NCBI RefSeq assembly: GCF_033568475.1
Contig: NC_133122.1
Location: 181,245,449 to 181,309,448, forward strand
Direction: 5' to 3'
Origin: Henckelia pumila
Lineage: Eukaryota > Streptophyta > Magnoliopsida > Lamiales > Gesneriaceae
DNA length: 64,000 bases
Part shown: piece after piece, positions 13,245 through 28,200 of the stretch
Position numbering within the stretch: the stretch's first letter is position 1
Layout of the letters: every line of letters starts with the position of its first letter
Position numbers and translations under genes: made by a program
Notes under the pieces: generated by a model
Told to the model about the DNA's origin: nothing
What the model saw: the letters and a program-made list of their open reading frames with translations, nothing else
The model's database searches: none

Positions 13245-16200
13245 TTAAAACCAGGGGTGCCAAGTTGGATCCATCATGCACAAGTTCCTGGGAGTGAGAG
13301 CAGCGTCAACCAACTCAGCAACACCCCTCTGCATCGATTGCGGTGGATCAATACCATTTTCCTCCTATTTGTCAAGATTCAAACCAGTCGGGGAGAATTT
13401 TAGAGAAAAGATAAACAGATATTTCAGCAGCACAACTAATTTAACAAGCCAATGAGATACCACGACTGTAAAGAACTGGCACAAATTTTATAGCATTTCG
13501 GAAGCGTAAAGCATACCTCTTCGGAGATGTATTGTGGGGCGATTCCATTGATTCGATCGATTACATGCTCGACATTTGTGGTGACTTTCTGTTTTAGGTC
13601 AACGTTATTCAAAACACCACCTCCGACAACAGGAGCAAGAGGCATCCCCAGAGGTCTTCTCCAGGACCAAGATATCAATTCATCACGGAAAAACATTGCC
13701 AAATGATGCCACAGATGCTGACTTTGCTGCAATGGAATATTTTAAAACGATAAATTTCGATATCTAGAAGCACTTGAAAAGCTAAATATAATAAAATAAT
13801 CAAAATTACACACTTTGGGTGAAACCACTGCCTGAGCAGCAGCACACATGGCTGAGACGATGAGACCTTCTACACCGAAATGAGAGAAAAATGCCTGCAG
13901 ATTCCTCGTCAGGCGAAAAGGCACCGGTTCATTAAATTCAATCATTCCATTCGCGTCATATGCAGGGTGAAAGTCAGTCTGAAAAATTTTTCCCGTGTTC
14001 TTGGCGAACAGAATCTTGTTAGGGGACCTTCCGCCAATTTGTAGCATGAAGGACATAAAGCTTGAGAGAGCCAACTGAATAGCAAATTGTTTCTTGAATG
14101 CCCATAAATGGTTTCCACTGACCAAAGTTTTATACATGTACTGTGAGAGTATGCTGTCTGTAACAAAATTTTTTGTAATATCGTTGTATGCTTGAAGACG
14201 GAGGTCAACCACAGCTTCAGGAGATATCTGACCACATATGGCCTGGTTCAATTGCTCTTTGAAATATGTGATCGGTAAATCTGCCTCTCGATCGTTTCTA
14301 GCACAATGATTCTCATATACCTCAAGAAAGGTGCTGTACATTAGATCATCCTCGACCATCCGGACCTACGCATGAAATACAATAATGAATCATATTGTCT
14401 TACTGGTATGGTCAAAATGAAAAGCTCTCATGTTTAAGCAAAACCAGGGAGATTTTTTGTTGTGTCAACATACACTTCAGTCTTCATGAACCCCCAAGTG
14501 TAATGAAATGATCGACAATAAAATGGAAATAGTTGAAACGTGAGCAGGAAATTTATTAGTAGATTTTAATACAAAATTAAGTCACATTTTAAGACACATT
14601 CGTTAAGCCAGTAAAGCAATTGAGGTGGTATTTATACAAGAAATTTTGGGAAGTTATTTGATGATACCTTTTAGACTCCAAGGATCACAAATAACACATC
14701 TACCACTAAAATATACCAGTAAAAACAATATTTTATATACAAGAACAATTTCAGCTGACTGATCTCAGTTGCAGTCAGCCTTCCACCTTTCATTTCAGTT
14801 GGGTAAAGTAATCTCCGTCAAATTGTCGAGAGAGAACTGCCCCTGTTATCTTGTTTGATGGTGGAACTAATCCATGCAATTCAGGTATCATACCTCACAT
14901 ATTGTTTTCAGGTCTTTTAGCCAATTGATACGCCCCAAAGAAAATGAAAATACGTAAACTCATTACTAACACCGTACCTGTGACCACACTGGAATAATGA
15001 TTGGGGTGTGGATAGAAATGTGACGACGCCTCGATTCCTTGTGCTTATCGAACATTAGATTCATTACACGGAAGAGTTGCAAGATTCTTTCATCACTTCT
15101 AGCATTGGGAGTCAGAGAAGTCTGAACTATGAAATGTCGCTGAGAGCCATCGGAACCCATCAGGGTCAACCGACGGAAACTGCTGCCATGCCTTCTCACA
15201 ATTGGAACGTCAGCTCCCACCCGGTCTAACTTCACAGTATGATCAGGTGCAACTTCCTATACCACAAAGAGTTAAAAAAGAAAACACTAGGGAACAAAAA
15301 CAAGACAATCCAGGATCCACTGTCACATAAAAGTGATTTTCGAACCAGCTGCATTGCATTCATATCACCCGACAACATAATTGGCACCTATTAGTTACAT
15401 AAAATACTATCATAACAGCTTATTCAACAGGGTCAACTTTACTTCCTCTTGTCTACATATAGCTACTAGTCAACAATTCCCAGCGGACAGTAGTTGTTCG
15501 GAAAACCCAAATATTAAAGAGCCATATGTATTCTCAAAAGAAAAAGAACAATTTGTTTCTCAGCCTTTTTTACCCCAGAAGACTACTAACTTTCAATAAT
15601 TTCACTGCAGCCTAATATTTGAAAATACTTTGTTATAACAGTTTCGAATGGCTAGTAAAATTCCCAGACCCATAAATTTAAGAGCATGAAATTGAATCAT
15701 TTTGAGGAGTACAATGAATGAAAGAACTTGGCATCATACAGGCACTGCCATCAAATCTTAATCATTAATTTTAATTTCCAAACAGTGTGGTTGTGACAAT
15801 AACGAGAAAGCATGTGTTTGTTCTGACCAAAATGAATCAACCACTCATGCCATACAATTCGTCAAATACGAATATGCGTGAGAAAAAGAAGCAATTTTGA
15901 GAAGAAAATAGTACAGGATTGTTCTCTACTTTAACACAGTATGCTCAATTTTAAATGCCTCAAGCTTAAAATCTCCAAAAATTTACTTAATCAGGTCATG
16001 CTAATCAATCTATTCTGCAGTATAAAACGAACAAATAGTGTCATGCAATTAGCTCAAAATGTGTTGACTCAACGTGCTCAATTCTGACAAATTTGGACCC
16101 AAAACAAGAGGACATTCCTCCTAGTAGTCTTGTTCAACGTCTGATCTGATATATTAAAAATGTAACATGGAAGTTCATCTGAAAACTACACGAAAATTAG

Positions 16201-19200
16201 CCCGCAATGGATTGAGGTACGGAATGAGGTTCCTATTCACAAGTGGCCAATATTATAGTATATATTTTTGAAGTAAAAACAAGTATTAAGTTGACTTGAT
16301 GTACCTTATCAGTGAAATATTGTCCTGGAATTTCAACATCAACAGCATAAAATTCTTCCAACCCTTTGCTTTCGTCCTCCAACTTCAGAACAGCAGGAAA
16401 ACGGTCTTCAACATTGCTTTGGAGTATATTCTTCCAGTGTTTCAATCGTTCAGTCAGATCAGCAAGGGTGGCTGGAAATGTAGCAGTACTTTCTGGATCA
16501 AGATCACGTTCAAAATCTTGCTTGTATTCTCTCACGAACTCAACGTGTTTATTAACAGCATCTGCCGAAAAGCAAGCTCTGCAAACACCAGAAAGCTCTT
16601 TCTTGAGAGATTGGGGAACTTCTGCTGTCGTAGCAGTTGGATACTTGTAACAGCGATGAAGCAAGGCATTAACTACTGCCAACAGCCTCTCCTCAGGTAA
16701 TGTAACAAACCGAGAGCCGATTTCTGTGAGTAGAATCTGCAAAAGCAAACATTCGCAACCACATCAAACATTAACTTCATAAAGCAAAGTTCAAAATATT
16801 GTTCTAGTTGGGTGTGAGACCACGATGTGATGGAATCAGAAAGGCTTCCGGATTTATTACACAATTTGCTAGCCAAACCTAACATAAATTTCCCTCCAGC
16901 TCAAATTGAACATGACAAGTAAAAAACAAGTGACCGGTACAAATATTTAAACAAAGATCCTACCTCAAGTTCACTAGCCAGATTGGTATGTTTACTTCTA
17001 AGAGTCTCCATTATGTCTTTTGCAGCATCAAATGCACTGGCTGCAGAGGCAACTAATCCCATGGCACTGTTACGTCGCAATGCAATTTGACCGGCATCAT
17101 TACCAGATGAACTTTGATGCAATGACTGGTCAGTCCCAGACGGCATGCTGCTTTCAGCGGTAATTGATCTTTCAGGTTCTTGCACCTGAGAACTACTTCC
17201 ATCATGTGATCCAAGACCTCCAGCAGACTGACCTCCTTGATGAAGCTGATTTTCTGAAGCCAATGAGCCCCCACCCTGAGCAGCCACTCTTGTATTTCCG
17301 TCAGGCAACCCAACAGACCCAGCAGCTACGTTTTGCTGCATTCTCTGCTGGGCCATAGCCATTCTACCATATTCAGATCTATTTGCAACATCACGGCGTT
17401 CAAGCAGATACGTTCGAAGCCAGTAATATAGTGCCTAAAATTTAAAACGTGAGAGAATTAATACTTAGACGACTCAATTTGGGAATTAGATTTTCAGACC
17501 CTCGTTTTCAAGAAAATCTATCTACCTGAGGATATACAGTGGCAATTTTAAGCAAAACAAGTTTGCAATGTGGAGCTTCTGTCCTTTGCAAGGACAGTAA
17601 CAACTGGGGAATCCAAGAAAGCCAAACCCAATGTGGTATTTGCTCCAAGTATTTATCAAATGCCCTTCCCACAGGTTCATTGGGTGTGTCAAAACTAAGA
17701 AGATAGAGGACCCGAGCTAGATGGCTTCTAGAATTTGGAATCCCAAATTTGATACCTTGAAGAAAGCAGCTCACAGCATATTCTAGCCAGTTCTCTTCAT
17801 GGGTTTCCTTGTAGGCCTGCACAACAAAAGATCAGGATAAATTATTTCGAGTTACCACGAAAACAGAGAAAACAGATAACAAAACACAAGAGCACTTACC
17901 ATATCGCAATAATTTCCCCAGCTAATCCATCCTTTGGGCAAGTTCTTGAAGAGGGTAATGGCATTTGAATATTGAAGGTTGGCACCTTCACAGTCACCAA
18001 GCTTCAACAGAAAATCACCCTTGAGGCGAAAAATTTCAGCCTGGTGTTTGACCGGAAAATAATCCAGGTTAGTGCTGTTTATCAGATTAAGACCGCTCGT
18101 TAGCTCTCCCTTCATTTCCAAGTACGCTTTTGCTTGTTCTCTTATTTTTACAAAAGCCTCCTGCAGATGATTAATTGACGTTAAATAATGAGATAAAAAA
18201 TGGAAGACCAATGCATTATTGTTATTTACCACCTCTCCCACCATTCGCTCTCCACCATAACCTATAAAGGGTTGGCAGCAGTATGTATAAGAATAAAATA
18301 AAAGGTAAAACATAATCAACTGCACCTGAACTTCCATAGTAGAGTGTCCATACATCTTTTCAAGGATTGAAACACAGATATCATGCAGCCCATGCTTACG
18401 GGAAATGTGGGCAAGTTTATTGACATTCCACGCCTTGTCTCGGAAACCAAGATGGTGAAGTTGTGAATTTGTGTTTATTAATTCCTTAAATGCATCTATG
18501 ACTGCATTATATAATTCGTTCCTCCATTGAAGCAAATCGTACCAAACAGACATATTGTCCCATTCATTCGGTGTCCTCAATCTCCATGTCTCAAGGATAT
18601 CTTTAAGATCTGCATATGAGCCACCATGAACACCAGTAACAGAATTTCCAGAAAGTTTGTTTCCATTTGCAATATCCACAATTATCTTAGCAGATTCTTG
18701 AACTTCAACTAATTGCTGAAACTGTTGCAGTAGAGGAATTTTGGCATTAATGGACATCTCAGGTAATTGCCACCACTGTTCCAAAGCCAGATCAACACCT
18801 TTTCCTACAATGTTTTCAGCTTCTTGTACACCATTGATGTTCTTTTCATGAAGAGCAAAATATGCTTGGATAATCCGAAGTTTTGGAGTTTCTTCAACTT
18901 GAGCCTTCGGAATAACTTGATCTCGTAAATATACCCAGTCAGGTTGTTTCCACAGACTATCAAGAAGTATCTCGTAATTGTCAACAAATTTCCCAAATTC
19001 AGAAAGTGCATCCCACTGACTAAGTTGTGTAGCACAATGGAGCCATTGTTCTTCCCAAAGGCACATCTCAGCTTTTGGTACTGTATTGCTATAGGTGCCT
19101 TGGGTTGCCTTTACCATAGCCTGATAGAAAAGGCTTTGGGCTTGTTGCCAATAACCATGCTGAACAAGTGAAAGACCAGACCTAGTTTCCGATGATGTTG

Positions 19201-22200
19201 ATCGTTTCTTCCACAAACCATACCTCATATCTTCCTCATTGAGTAACCGATAAAGCTCCGCAAGGGATTCAGAACACTTGGCCTCATTCGAAAATAACAT
19301 TACATGACTTTCAAGCAGTCCTAATGCAATGTGCCATGCATTATAAGTTTTTCCAATATATTTGATTAGTTCACTGGGCATCCGTGGCTGTGGGTGGCTT
19401 AATTGAAGCCCTTCCAGAAGAGCTTGTACAACGTTTGGTCGATGGGCTTGCTGCTTTTTATGATAATCTTTTGATAATAGAGCTATCATTGGCTTAGCTA
19501 GTGCCACCTGCTCTTCCTTCTGTAAGGTTACCCAAACAATAGGAAACACCAAAACCCACAAATGATAAGCGACATTTGCATCTGTGTGGGCCAGCTCTCT
19601 TAGTGGGATGATAAGATCCAGAACCTATAATGCAAATCATTTCATAATTATTATAGATTGTGTCTTACCTGATGCATACAAATTCTAGTACCAAAAAAAA
19701 AATAGCGTCAAAGCCAAACTAGGCGTGAGAAAGTCAAAAGCAGCATTGTATTTGAAGAGTGAGAGAACCCACTGTCTAACTATGCAAACACCTTTGTGCT
19801 TACTGAAGTGCATTAATGGAATGATTCACAAACATAACTTCGACCTTGAGTTCTTTTACCAACAAAAGTTAAGGAAGAGACGGCATTAATAAAGAACAAG
19901 GGCAACAAACACACGAATTTCTACCTGTAGTTTGCTCATTTCATTCAGAAAAAGCGAATGCTTCAACATAAAGCTATCTAGCGTCAGAGGAGCTTCATCC
20001 AAGCCTTCAAAATTATCAAGAGCCATTGGCTGTGGACCAGAATTGGAATTTTCACCCAATACCAAAACAGGAGGAATTTTCGCAGAGTTTGGAGCCAGCG
20101 TAATTGGTTTGTCCTCAACTAATATTGCCAAAAGAAGATCGAGGCCTTGTTTAAGCCAGAAAACATCACTTAAAGCTTCCCAATCTTGAACTTGAATGAT
20201 GTACTGCAGCCTAGAGAACAATGTTTTCCCAAGGGATTCATGATAAAGTGCAAAGAACTTCCTCCTCATCTCCGGATCTTTTGCCCGTAAACCGAGTAAA
20301 AACTGCCTCTCCACTTTCTGAAACACATCTTGACGCAGAGAAAGAGGATACCTGGAAGTCAATTAAGTTCATATAGTGTTAAAAGCTATTTTTAGCACAC
20401 GTTATGCATGTGCATATAAACTTTGATTTAGAGATTAATTTTATGTATATAATTATTTATATAAAATATAATTATATTAGTCTAATTTTACATAATCAAT
20501 ATATGTTATATTGCTTTTACATATTAAAAACTATTATGGTGGATATTATGGTGCTCTTCCATTATAAAAGGGTATTTCAGGAAGATCAAATAAAAACACA
20601 CCAACAAACCAAGGTGGATATTATGTGGTGCTCTTCCTTAATAATACGGTAACAGATATACCAATTTGTCTGGAAAAAACCCAAAAATTCACTCACTTAA
20701 TCGAGTCAGCACAAAGCCCATAAAGCAGTTCAAGATACTTCCGATCCCATTCATCGGCAGCACCCGGGGAAAAGTTCTGCTTATCCACTTGTGAAAGCTT
20801 TTGGAGTAATGTAACTACTTCCTTTGGAGAGATAAATGTACTAGGCACAGCGGATGATCCTGATCTACCAAAATCATCATCAACCCAACCTTTTATCACA
20901 TCTAGAACGCAGACAAGTACAGAAGGATCAGTGCCCTTCTCAGATAGCAACAAGTTGAGTATTTGATTTACAGATCTTTTGCAATCAGGAACACTCATAA
21001 CTCTTTCGCTGATAAGTTTCAACACAGATTTCAAGTTTGCAATTGCACTCCTAACATCACCACCTTGACGAGAGGAAGTCACAGCGGAATCTGGATCTGA
21101 TCTCTGGCCCTGGAAGCATTAAAATGTGGTGTTTAAAGATGCATCATATGATGATGTAGTACGAACACAACTGAATGCACTATATGAACTATAAATAACA
21201 TAAAAAACTAAGATATGAACCTTAAGACATTCCGGGTATAAAAACAACAAACGTATCCTAAGAATGTAGTCATGAGTTCAATCATGATGGTGAGATATCA
21301 GCTAAAAACATCAAACAGTAGAATGCAAAAAACAAAAAGATTCGCTTACTGAAAGAAGAAACTTACTTGTCTGGTATAAGAACCACTAGATATTCCCATA
21401 TCTCGTGCAAGGCGCTGAAGGACACGAACCAAACTGAAAGGATCGACAAGGTTTTTGTGCACATCAGCTAAAGATTTTATGACATGAAGCACAAAGCTAA
21501 TCATGCTAGTTGAGTTATCTTCTCCTGAACTCTGAATGGCAGCAACTGCTGAAAGGTGCTTTTGTACAAGCTCCTCCACTTTTTGATACAACATTTTCAC
21601 TTCTTGAGTTGTGCTAATTGCTTCAGGAGGAAATGCGGCAGAAACCATCTTCAAAAGAGTGCACAAGGAATTTCCATCATCCAGCATTTTGAACTTGAAA
21701 CATGGCTCCAGAATCTGCCAAAGGTAGATGAATACAAGGGCCATAAAAAATTGGCCTTCAAAAAACCATAAAATCATGATGTGCAAAGAAACATACCTGA
21801 GAAATCTGGTTGATGTTATTTCGCACAAACAAATGGGGTTGCTTTTCCAAAACCTTGTTCATCACATCTAAACCCTGGGCTAAGGCAGTAGATGGATCCT
21901 TCGACTGAGATGATGGTGTACTGCTGAGTAACTTCTCTAAATAATTGAATTTTACATTAGCATTGGGCCAAACCTCCAACGCTTGTGAGAGAAGCTCCAA
22001 AGCTTGTTTATACATGAGACTTGCCTCCTTATTTGCCTCCTTGTCTTTAGGTTCTATTACCAACGCTACCTAATTAGGGGGGAGAAAGGAAATTATCAGC
22101 CTAGATAACACCACATAAAACACACTTTGTCTCTTGAGTCATGACCAGCAATGGCACAATAACTTTTTTTTTAATAAGAAACGATATTATATTAATTACG

Positions 22201-25200
22201 TGAACGCTATAAATAGATTCTCTCCTAATGGTGCCCTCAAATACTTAATGGGTCAATTCTCCCTACTGCAACCAATTTGACGGGCTAACTCTTCCACTTC
22301 TTCCTTGATACCCAACAACGCACTCCTCTCCAAATTGATTCTTAAACCTGACATGTTACAAAAAGATCTCACAACGTCTACCAAAAACCTCAAGTGGCCC
22401 TCCCTCTTGACAAAAAAATAGTGTATCATACGCAAACTGAATATGAGATATCTCTACTTTATCTCTACCTAGCTCCAAACCCCGTATGAGGTCCATCATC
22501 TTAGCCTTATCAATCAATCTCCCCAACACATCTATCACCAAATTAAACAAAAAGGTGACAACAGATACCCTTGTCTAACCCCTTTCAGTCCTCGAAATTC
22601 ATCATTGGCCTCCCATTAATCATAACCGAGAATGACACGTTCGAAACACAACATTTGTTCCATCTCTTCCTTCTCTCACCAAACCCCTTCCTCATTAGAA
22701 CAAAATCCAGAAAATTCCAAGCCACATTATCATAAGCCTACAATGGCACACTAACATGATTATTCTTACAGGGAAAAAAGAAACACTAAACATGGATATA
22801 GTATGTAAAATGGAGATTATGAAGCCTTATCAAACTAATAAGCTGACAATAGCCAGCCCAGATACGTTTTTCTTTTTTTAAAGGAAACGATCTTGTATTA
22901 ATTAAAACTATCGATTACAAAAAGCAGACAAGAGGTCCGCACAAACGAAGCAATAACCCTGATCATTTTAACGGCAAATAAGACTCCAATCCCTAACTAA
23001 CTCGGAGATCGAAAAAGTCTTAAACTCTTTATGCTTCCGAATCCAACTTGGGCTCAGAAACATGATCTTGTCCCAGCATTCTTCAAGCGATTCTTCCAAA
23101 TTGTCAAAACTACTCCTATGGGTTGTGCAGTCCAGATACATAAGCAAGTAAATGAGGAAAAACAGATAAAATTAATCGTGAATATCTTTCAGAAAAGTGA
23201 ATCAACTTACAGAAAGATACATGGCATGTCACAATCAGAGTAGCTAAAGTTGAGATTCAGGAACATTTAGTTGGGAATCACATATTTACGGTAGAGAATC
23301 TATGTGCAGTTGCTTTTCGAGGGACATATATCACTAATGACCTCTCTATTCATGGTACTACTAATGCTTCGGTGAAAAAATGCATTAAACAGACAAAATT
23401 ATTCCACGAGTATATTAGAAGTAACAGCAACATGACTCACATTCCCATATGTCCAAATTCCAACGACCACAACCTATTTGGAAACAGTAACACAAATTGG
23501 AGAAGGCATTATTCTGTATATATATATATATATGCACACACACACGTATATATTTTGATCTCACGCACACTAGTGTGTATGATTTTCGTGAGCGACCACT
23601 AAAATCCACTAGTTTGTTTTAGAGATTTGTTTTTTGTATTTTAGAAACCACTAAAACACACTAGTGGGTTTTAATGATCGCTCACGAAAATCCTGCACAC
23701 TAGAGTGCGTAGGATCAAAACTATATATAAATAAGATTATGTGCCAACTGCCAAATAGCACATCTGCAAAAGCTGATAGCAGGACTACCTCGAAAATAGG
23801 AAATCGAAAAGAAAACATGCAACTAACTCGTAAATAAAAAAACGTTGATAATCACACGCGAAAATAGATTCTACTGACTGCCATTTGCAAATTGTGAGAT
23901 TGAAATTCTACTCCAGGTTAATCGCAAGCTCTCCTCAATAAATTTATGAATCAAATATAAACTTGAGACATACCCTAATAAGAAAATTGATTATCATCTC
24001 TTCCATTGCAGCATTAGGCTTAAACTCTTCATCAGGTGGCCCAGAAGACCCTGGAGTCTCAACATTAGGAATCGAAGAGGCACCTCCAGGTGACATGATA
24101 CAGAGAGATTGAAGACCAGGTTCCACTTTTATTCTCTTAGATGAATCCTCTGAAAATGAAGATACATCAACAGAAAGCTTGGGATCCCCTCCAGCAGAAT
24201 TAAGATGCAGTACATCAGCACCCTGAACTGTGCCATCACTATTAGTTCCTTTCTTCAGATCACTTTGCCTCTGTTTTTCCCAATTGACAACCAACCCAGC
24301 AAGTTCAATAGCAAGGCGCCTATTTTCTGACGTAGTATTATAAGGAAGTCCAAGACGACTGAGAGAATTTACCATCTGGGGAACAAATTGAGCTCTACAA
24401 CTGTAAAATAGATCCGAGTGTCGAACAATGAGCTGGAATATGTGAATAAGATTAGGAATCGAGTGACCTTCCTCAACCAAAATTTTCTTAGTGTAACGTA
24501 TCCATATTGGCATACGAGAATCGCCAAGAGGCAATCTGCGTGGAAGTGCTGGCATGAGTATGTCAAGTGCTTGCTTGACCAACAATTTATTCTCTGGCTG
24601 GCAAGTCCTCAGAAGGGCAACAAAGACCTGTATTCTTAAGCCGTAAATACAATTGCTCAATAGACTGGAAGTAACAATCACAAGAATGCAAATGAGTAGC
24701 AACATTAAATAACTATACTGATAGCTCAAGGTGAGAACATAGTTGTGGTGACTCGATGCATACAGTATAACTACCAGGCACTATAATGCAATTTAATTTA
24801 TTAATTGTCCAACTCCTCCAAAGCGAATTGTCGTGCCTCATTTACTTATATAGAGACATAAAAGCATAAGACTAATAAACAAAACCTTGAACAAATCTAA
24901 TTTACCCAAGAAGTGGATAGAAAAAGTAGAAAGGACCGTTATATTAGAACGTGCACCACCGCGTGCTTGAAAATTATTGAACCAAACATTTAAACGAGTG
25001 TTCCAAAAAGCATTCTATTCAACCACCCTGATTAGTCTAGACAACCAGCCAGTCTAGATTTAGTCAGAGATTTGGATTGTTATATCTTGTTGATATTTAG
25101 TGGGTATTAAGGGTTCTGTATGTGGATATCTTATCCGCTTTTTGTAATTATCACATGATCCTTTTTATAAATAATATAATATATAATATGATCTCGTTTC

Positions 25201-28200
25201 TTATCCAAAAAAAAAGTCTAGACAACCAGCCAGTCATAATACCTTTCTGCAACCAAATGGCTAACAGTGCCAATAGAATTTCCCTGCATCTCTTTCTAAA
25301 GAAAATATTCCCATTAAACATGAACTGAATACAATATTAATTGAATCCATTCTCATCAAAGGATATGATTAGTGGGCTACGATATCCTTCAGTCATGTCA
25401 AATTAATATCTCACCATTTTCTACATATAATAGCTGTGGAGCATTACGTTAATTTTTCCAGGATATGTTCCTAAACTCACAGCAGCTAGACTGAGAAAGA
25501 AAAGAATGGTGTTTCCTTTTTAAATAGGAGAATTCAACTCAACCTTGACCAATCTTTTTTCAGTAATGCTTGATTAGGCTCAAGAATCATAGTTCCATAA
25601 TGATGGTTAAAAAGGTCAATTCAAGAAATTAAAACAACTTTTCATATAGTCTAAAAGAGGAACTTTGTCATTTGCATCAATACAACAATATGGTGACGAA
25701 AAGCTGACTACATAAGCAGTTTCAAACCAGCTATGAACTTTGTTGTGAAAAATAATTGATATTCATAGGCTCAAAAAACATGCAAGTGCACCTCGGACAA
25801 TTTCATCTTTATATGTCACATGTTATGATGCCAACCTGATCCATAAGTTGTAATCTTTGTTTCCCATTATCGAAGTCTCGCACAAACCCAAAATAATAAT
25901 ACTCATAATAATAATAATCAACAGTTTATGAAGCATACGTATTCAGAAGTCACATGTTTTGGTTCTTTTACTATTCAACTACGTAATTATATGGTTCAGA
26001 AAACCTTAGGAGGGCAATATTTAAATAATGCGGTACATGGTAATATACTGGTGAAGCACCTGCAATATAATTTTCTCTGGGGCTTGGTACGCCTCCAAAA
26101 AGTGGCAGACGTTGACAAATGCCCACTGCTTACTAGCACTATCTTCACGCTTGAGATGATTCCATCCAAATTTAATAAGTTCCTTCCGATGGTGAACAAG
26201 GTCATTTTGAAGATACTTGAGAAGCAGAGTGGCAAGCTGCAGAAGCTCTATTCTCAAGGGCTCATCATAATCAGCAGATATCTAGAAATATAAAAAAGAA
26301 TGAAACACTCGGTTTGTTAATGAAATAAATCTGTACATTTACATCCTTGTTTGGACATTGACTGCAGCTACAATCAAACCATAATTAAGACCAAAATATC
26401 GATGACAATGCGAGAACCTCATTTGGTCAATATTGGAGTAATAAGAGAAGCAGTTGGTTTTACTTGAGCATGTCGATAGTAGTAAAGCACAACAGGAGAA
26501 AATAACTAAAAATCTATATATATAAATATTAGGTTTGATCCCCGCACCCTAGTGTGCATGGTTTCTGTGGGCGACTTGCTCATAGATTTCCTGTACACCA
26601 GGGAGCGGGGAACAAGGCTTACATATACATATATATAGATTATAAAAGTGTGGATTTTGGACGATGTTTTCCAATTGTGAAAAGACCGCATAAAAACATC
26701 ATCCATGTCGATCAAAGGACACTAAAAGAGAGAGAGAGAGAGTGTGTGTGTGTGTGTGTGTGTGTAGACCTTGTAAAAGTGTGGATCTTGGACAATGTTT
26801 TCCAACTGGAAAAGACCGAATAAACCCTTCATCCATGTAAACCAAACGACACTAGAAGGGTATATTTGAAAGTTTACTAAACATGGAAAGGAGATAAATG
26901 GAAAATCGAATCAAAATCTCATTGGTTTCTCTTCATCATAATAACCAATTAAAAATAAAATCAATTGAACAAATAATTGCATCTATTCAATTCTCATAAC
27001 TTCAACTTTAATAGGGTGTACTCCACCCCTATAATTTACAATATTTCCTTCCCACGTTATTATTCTTCGGCAGACCATTAGGAGGACATCCATTTTTATG
27101 TTGATGGATGCCATGAACGGTTTTTGCTTGAAAGAGTTGGCTTCTAATAATTTATTGGAGAATAATTTATTGGAGAAGGTGGGTAGTTCAATGCAATCTG
27201 GCATCACGTCATAACCATCTTTTAGATAGACACTCATACATATATTCTTGTATTTGGTGGTACCTCATGCATGCAGTGACAAATGGATTTTTCACATCTT
27301 TATTGACAGGAACATGCTGCATTGATTCAAGATGTTGTCAGGCACACACCATGCACCTATTCTATATATATTTTTATGTACTACTCTTTTTATTATTCAT
27401 CAATTATACTCCATTTTTCATATATTTTTTTGGAAAGACTCAATCTTATATTTTTGTGTATGTGGTGTCTCTGAATATTTGACACATATACTATGTAGAG
27501 ATGCAAAAACCAATCCCTATTGCATTTATTTTAGGAAATTAAATGTGCATGGAAATCCAAATTTTTGAAAATAATAAAACAGTTGGTCTTCATTTATTTG
27601 TATATGGGATTAACTCTACAAATTCATATCTAATTAGTAATGTGTGATACATGCTAGCGCAAGTAAATGTCCTCATTCAGTACCACGAGATTTACAAGGA
27701 CAAAAGTATTTTATATATCAAGATTTTTCTAAATAATCCAGCCATTACCACCCCACCTAAAACAAGTTCCCTCTCACCCTCTTCTCCCCACCCAGTGACA
27801 CAACCCACCATTCTGCTGATGCTCTTCCAAAGTTTCATACACAATCTCATGAGGCCAACTCACACCGAATATGTACGTGAAACAGATATCTGTGCTCGTC
27901 TATGTACATGCAAAAATGTATGTAAAGAAGGGGGTCGAAGGATTCCAAATCCAACAACACTCGGTTATATTGGGAAAGGCACAGCAGCTGATTGGGTGTG
28001 AGCAGCAAGGGGAAAGGTTGTCAGGGATTTATGGGGAAGAGCTGGAGGCTGAATGAGTGGGTGCAAGTAGGGAGGAAAACCCTTTTTTCCCCTTTCAGTT
28101 TAATAATATTTTTAATTCTAGAAGTAGCCCGTCAACAATTTTGTGATAAGACTGCACTGGCACCAACTAATGGCATCTATACTAAAGGACAGGATGATAT

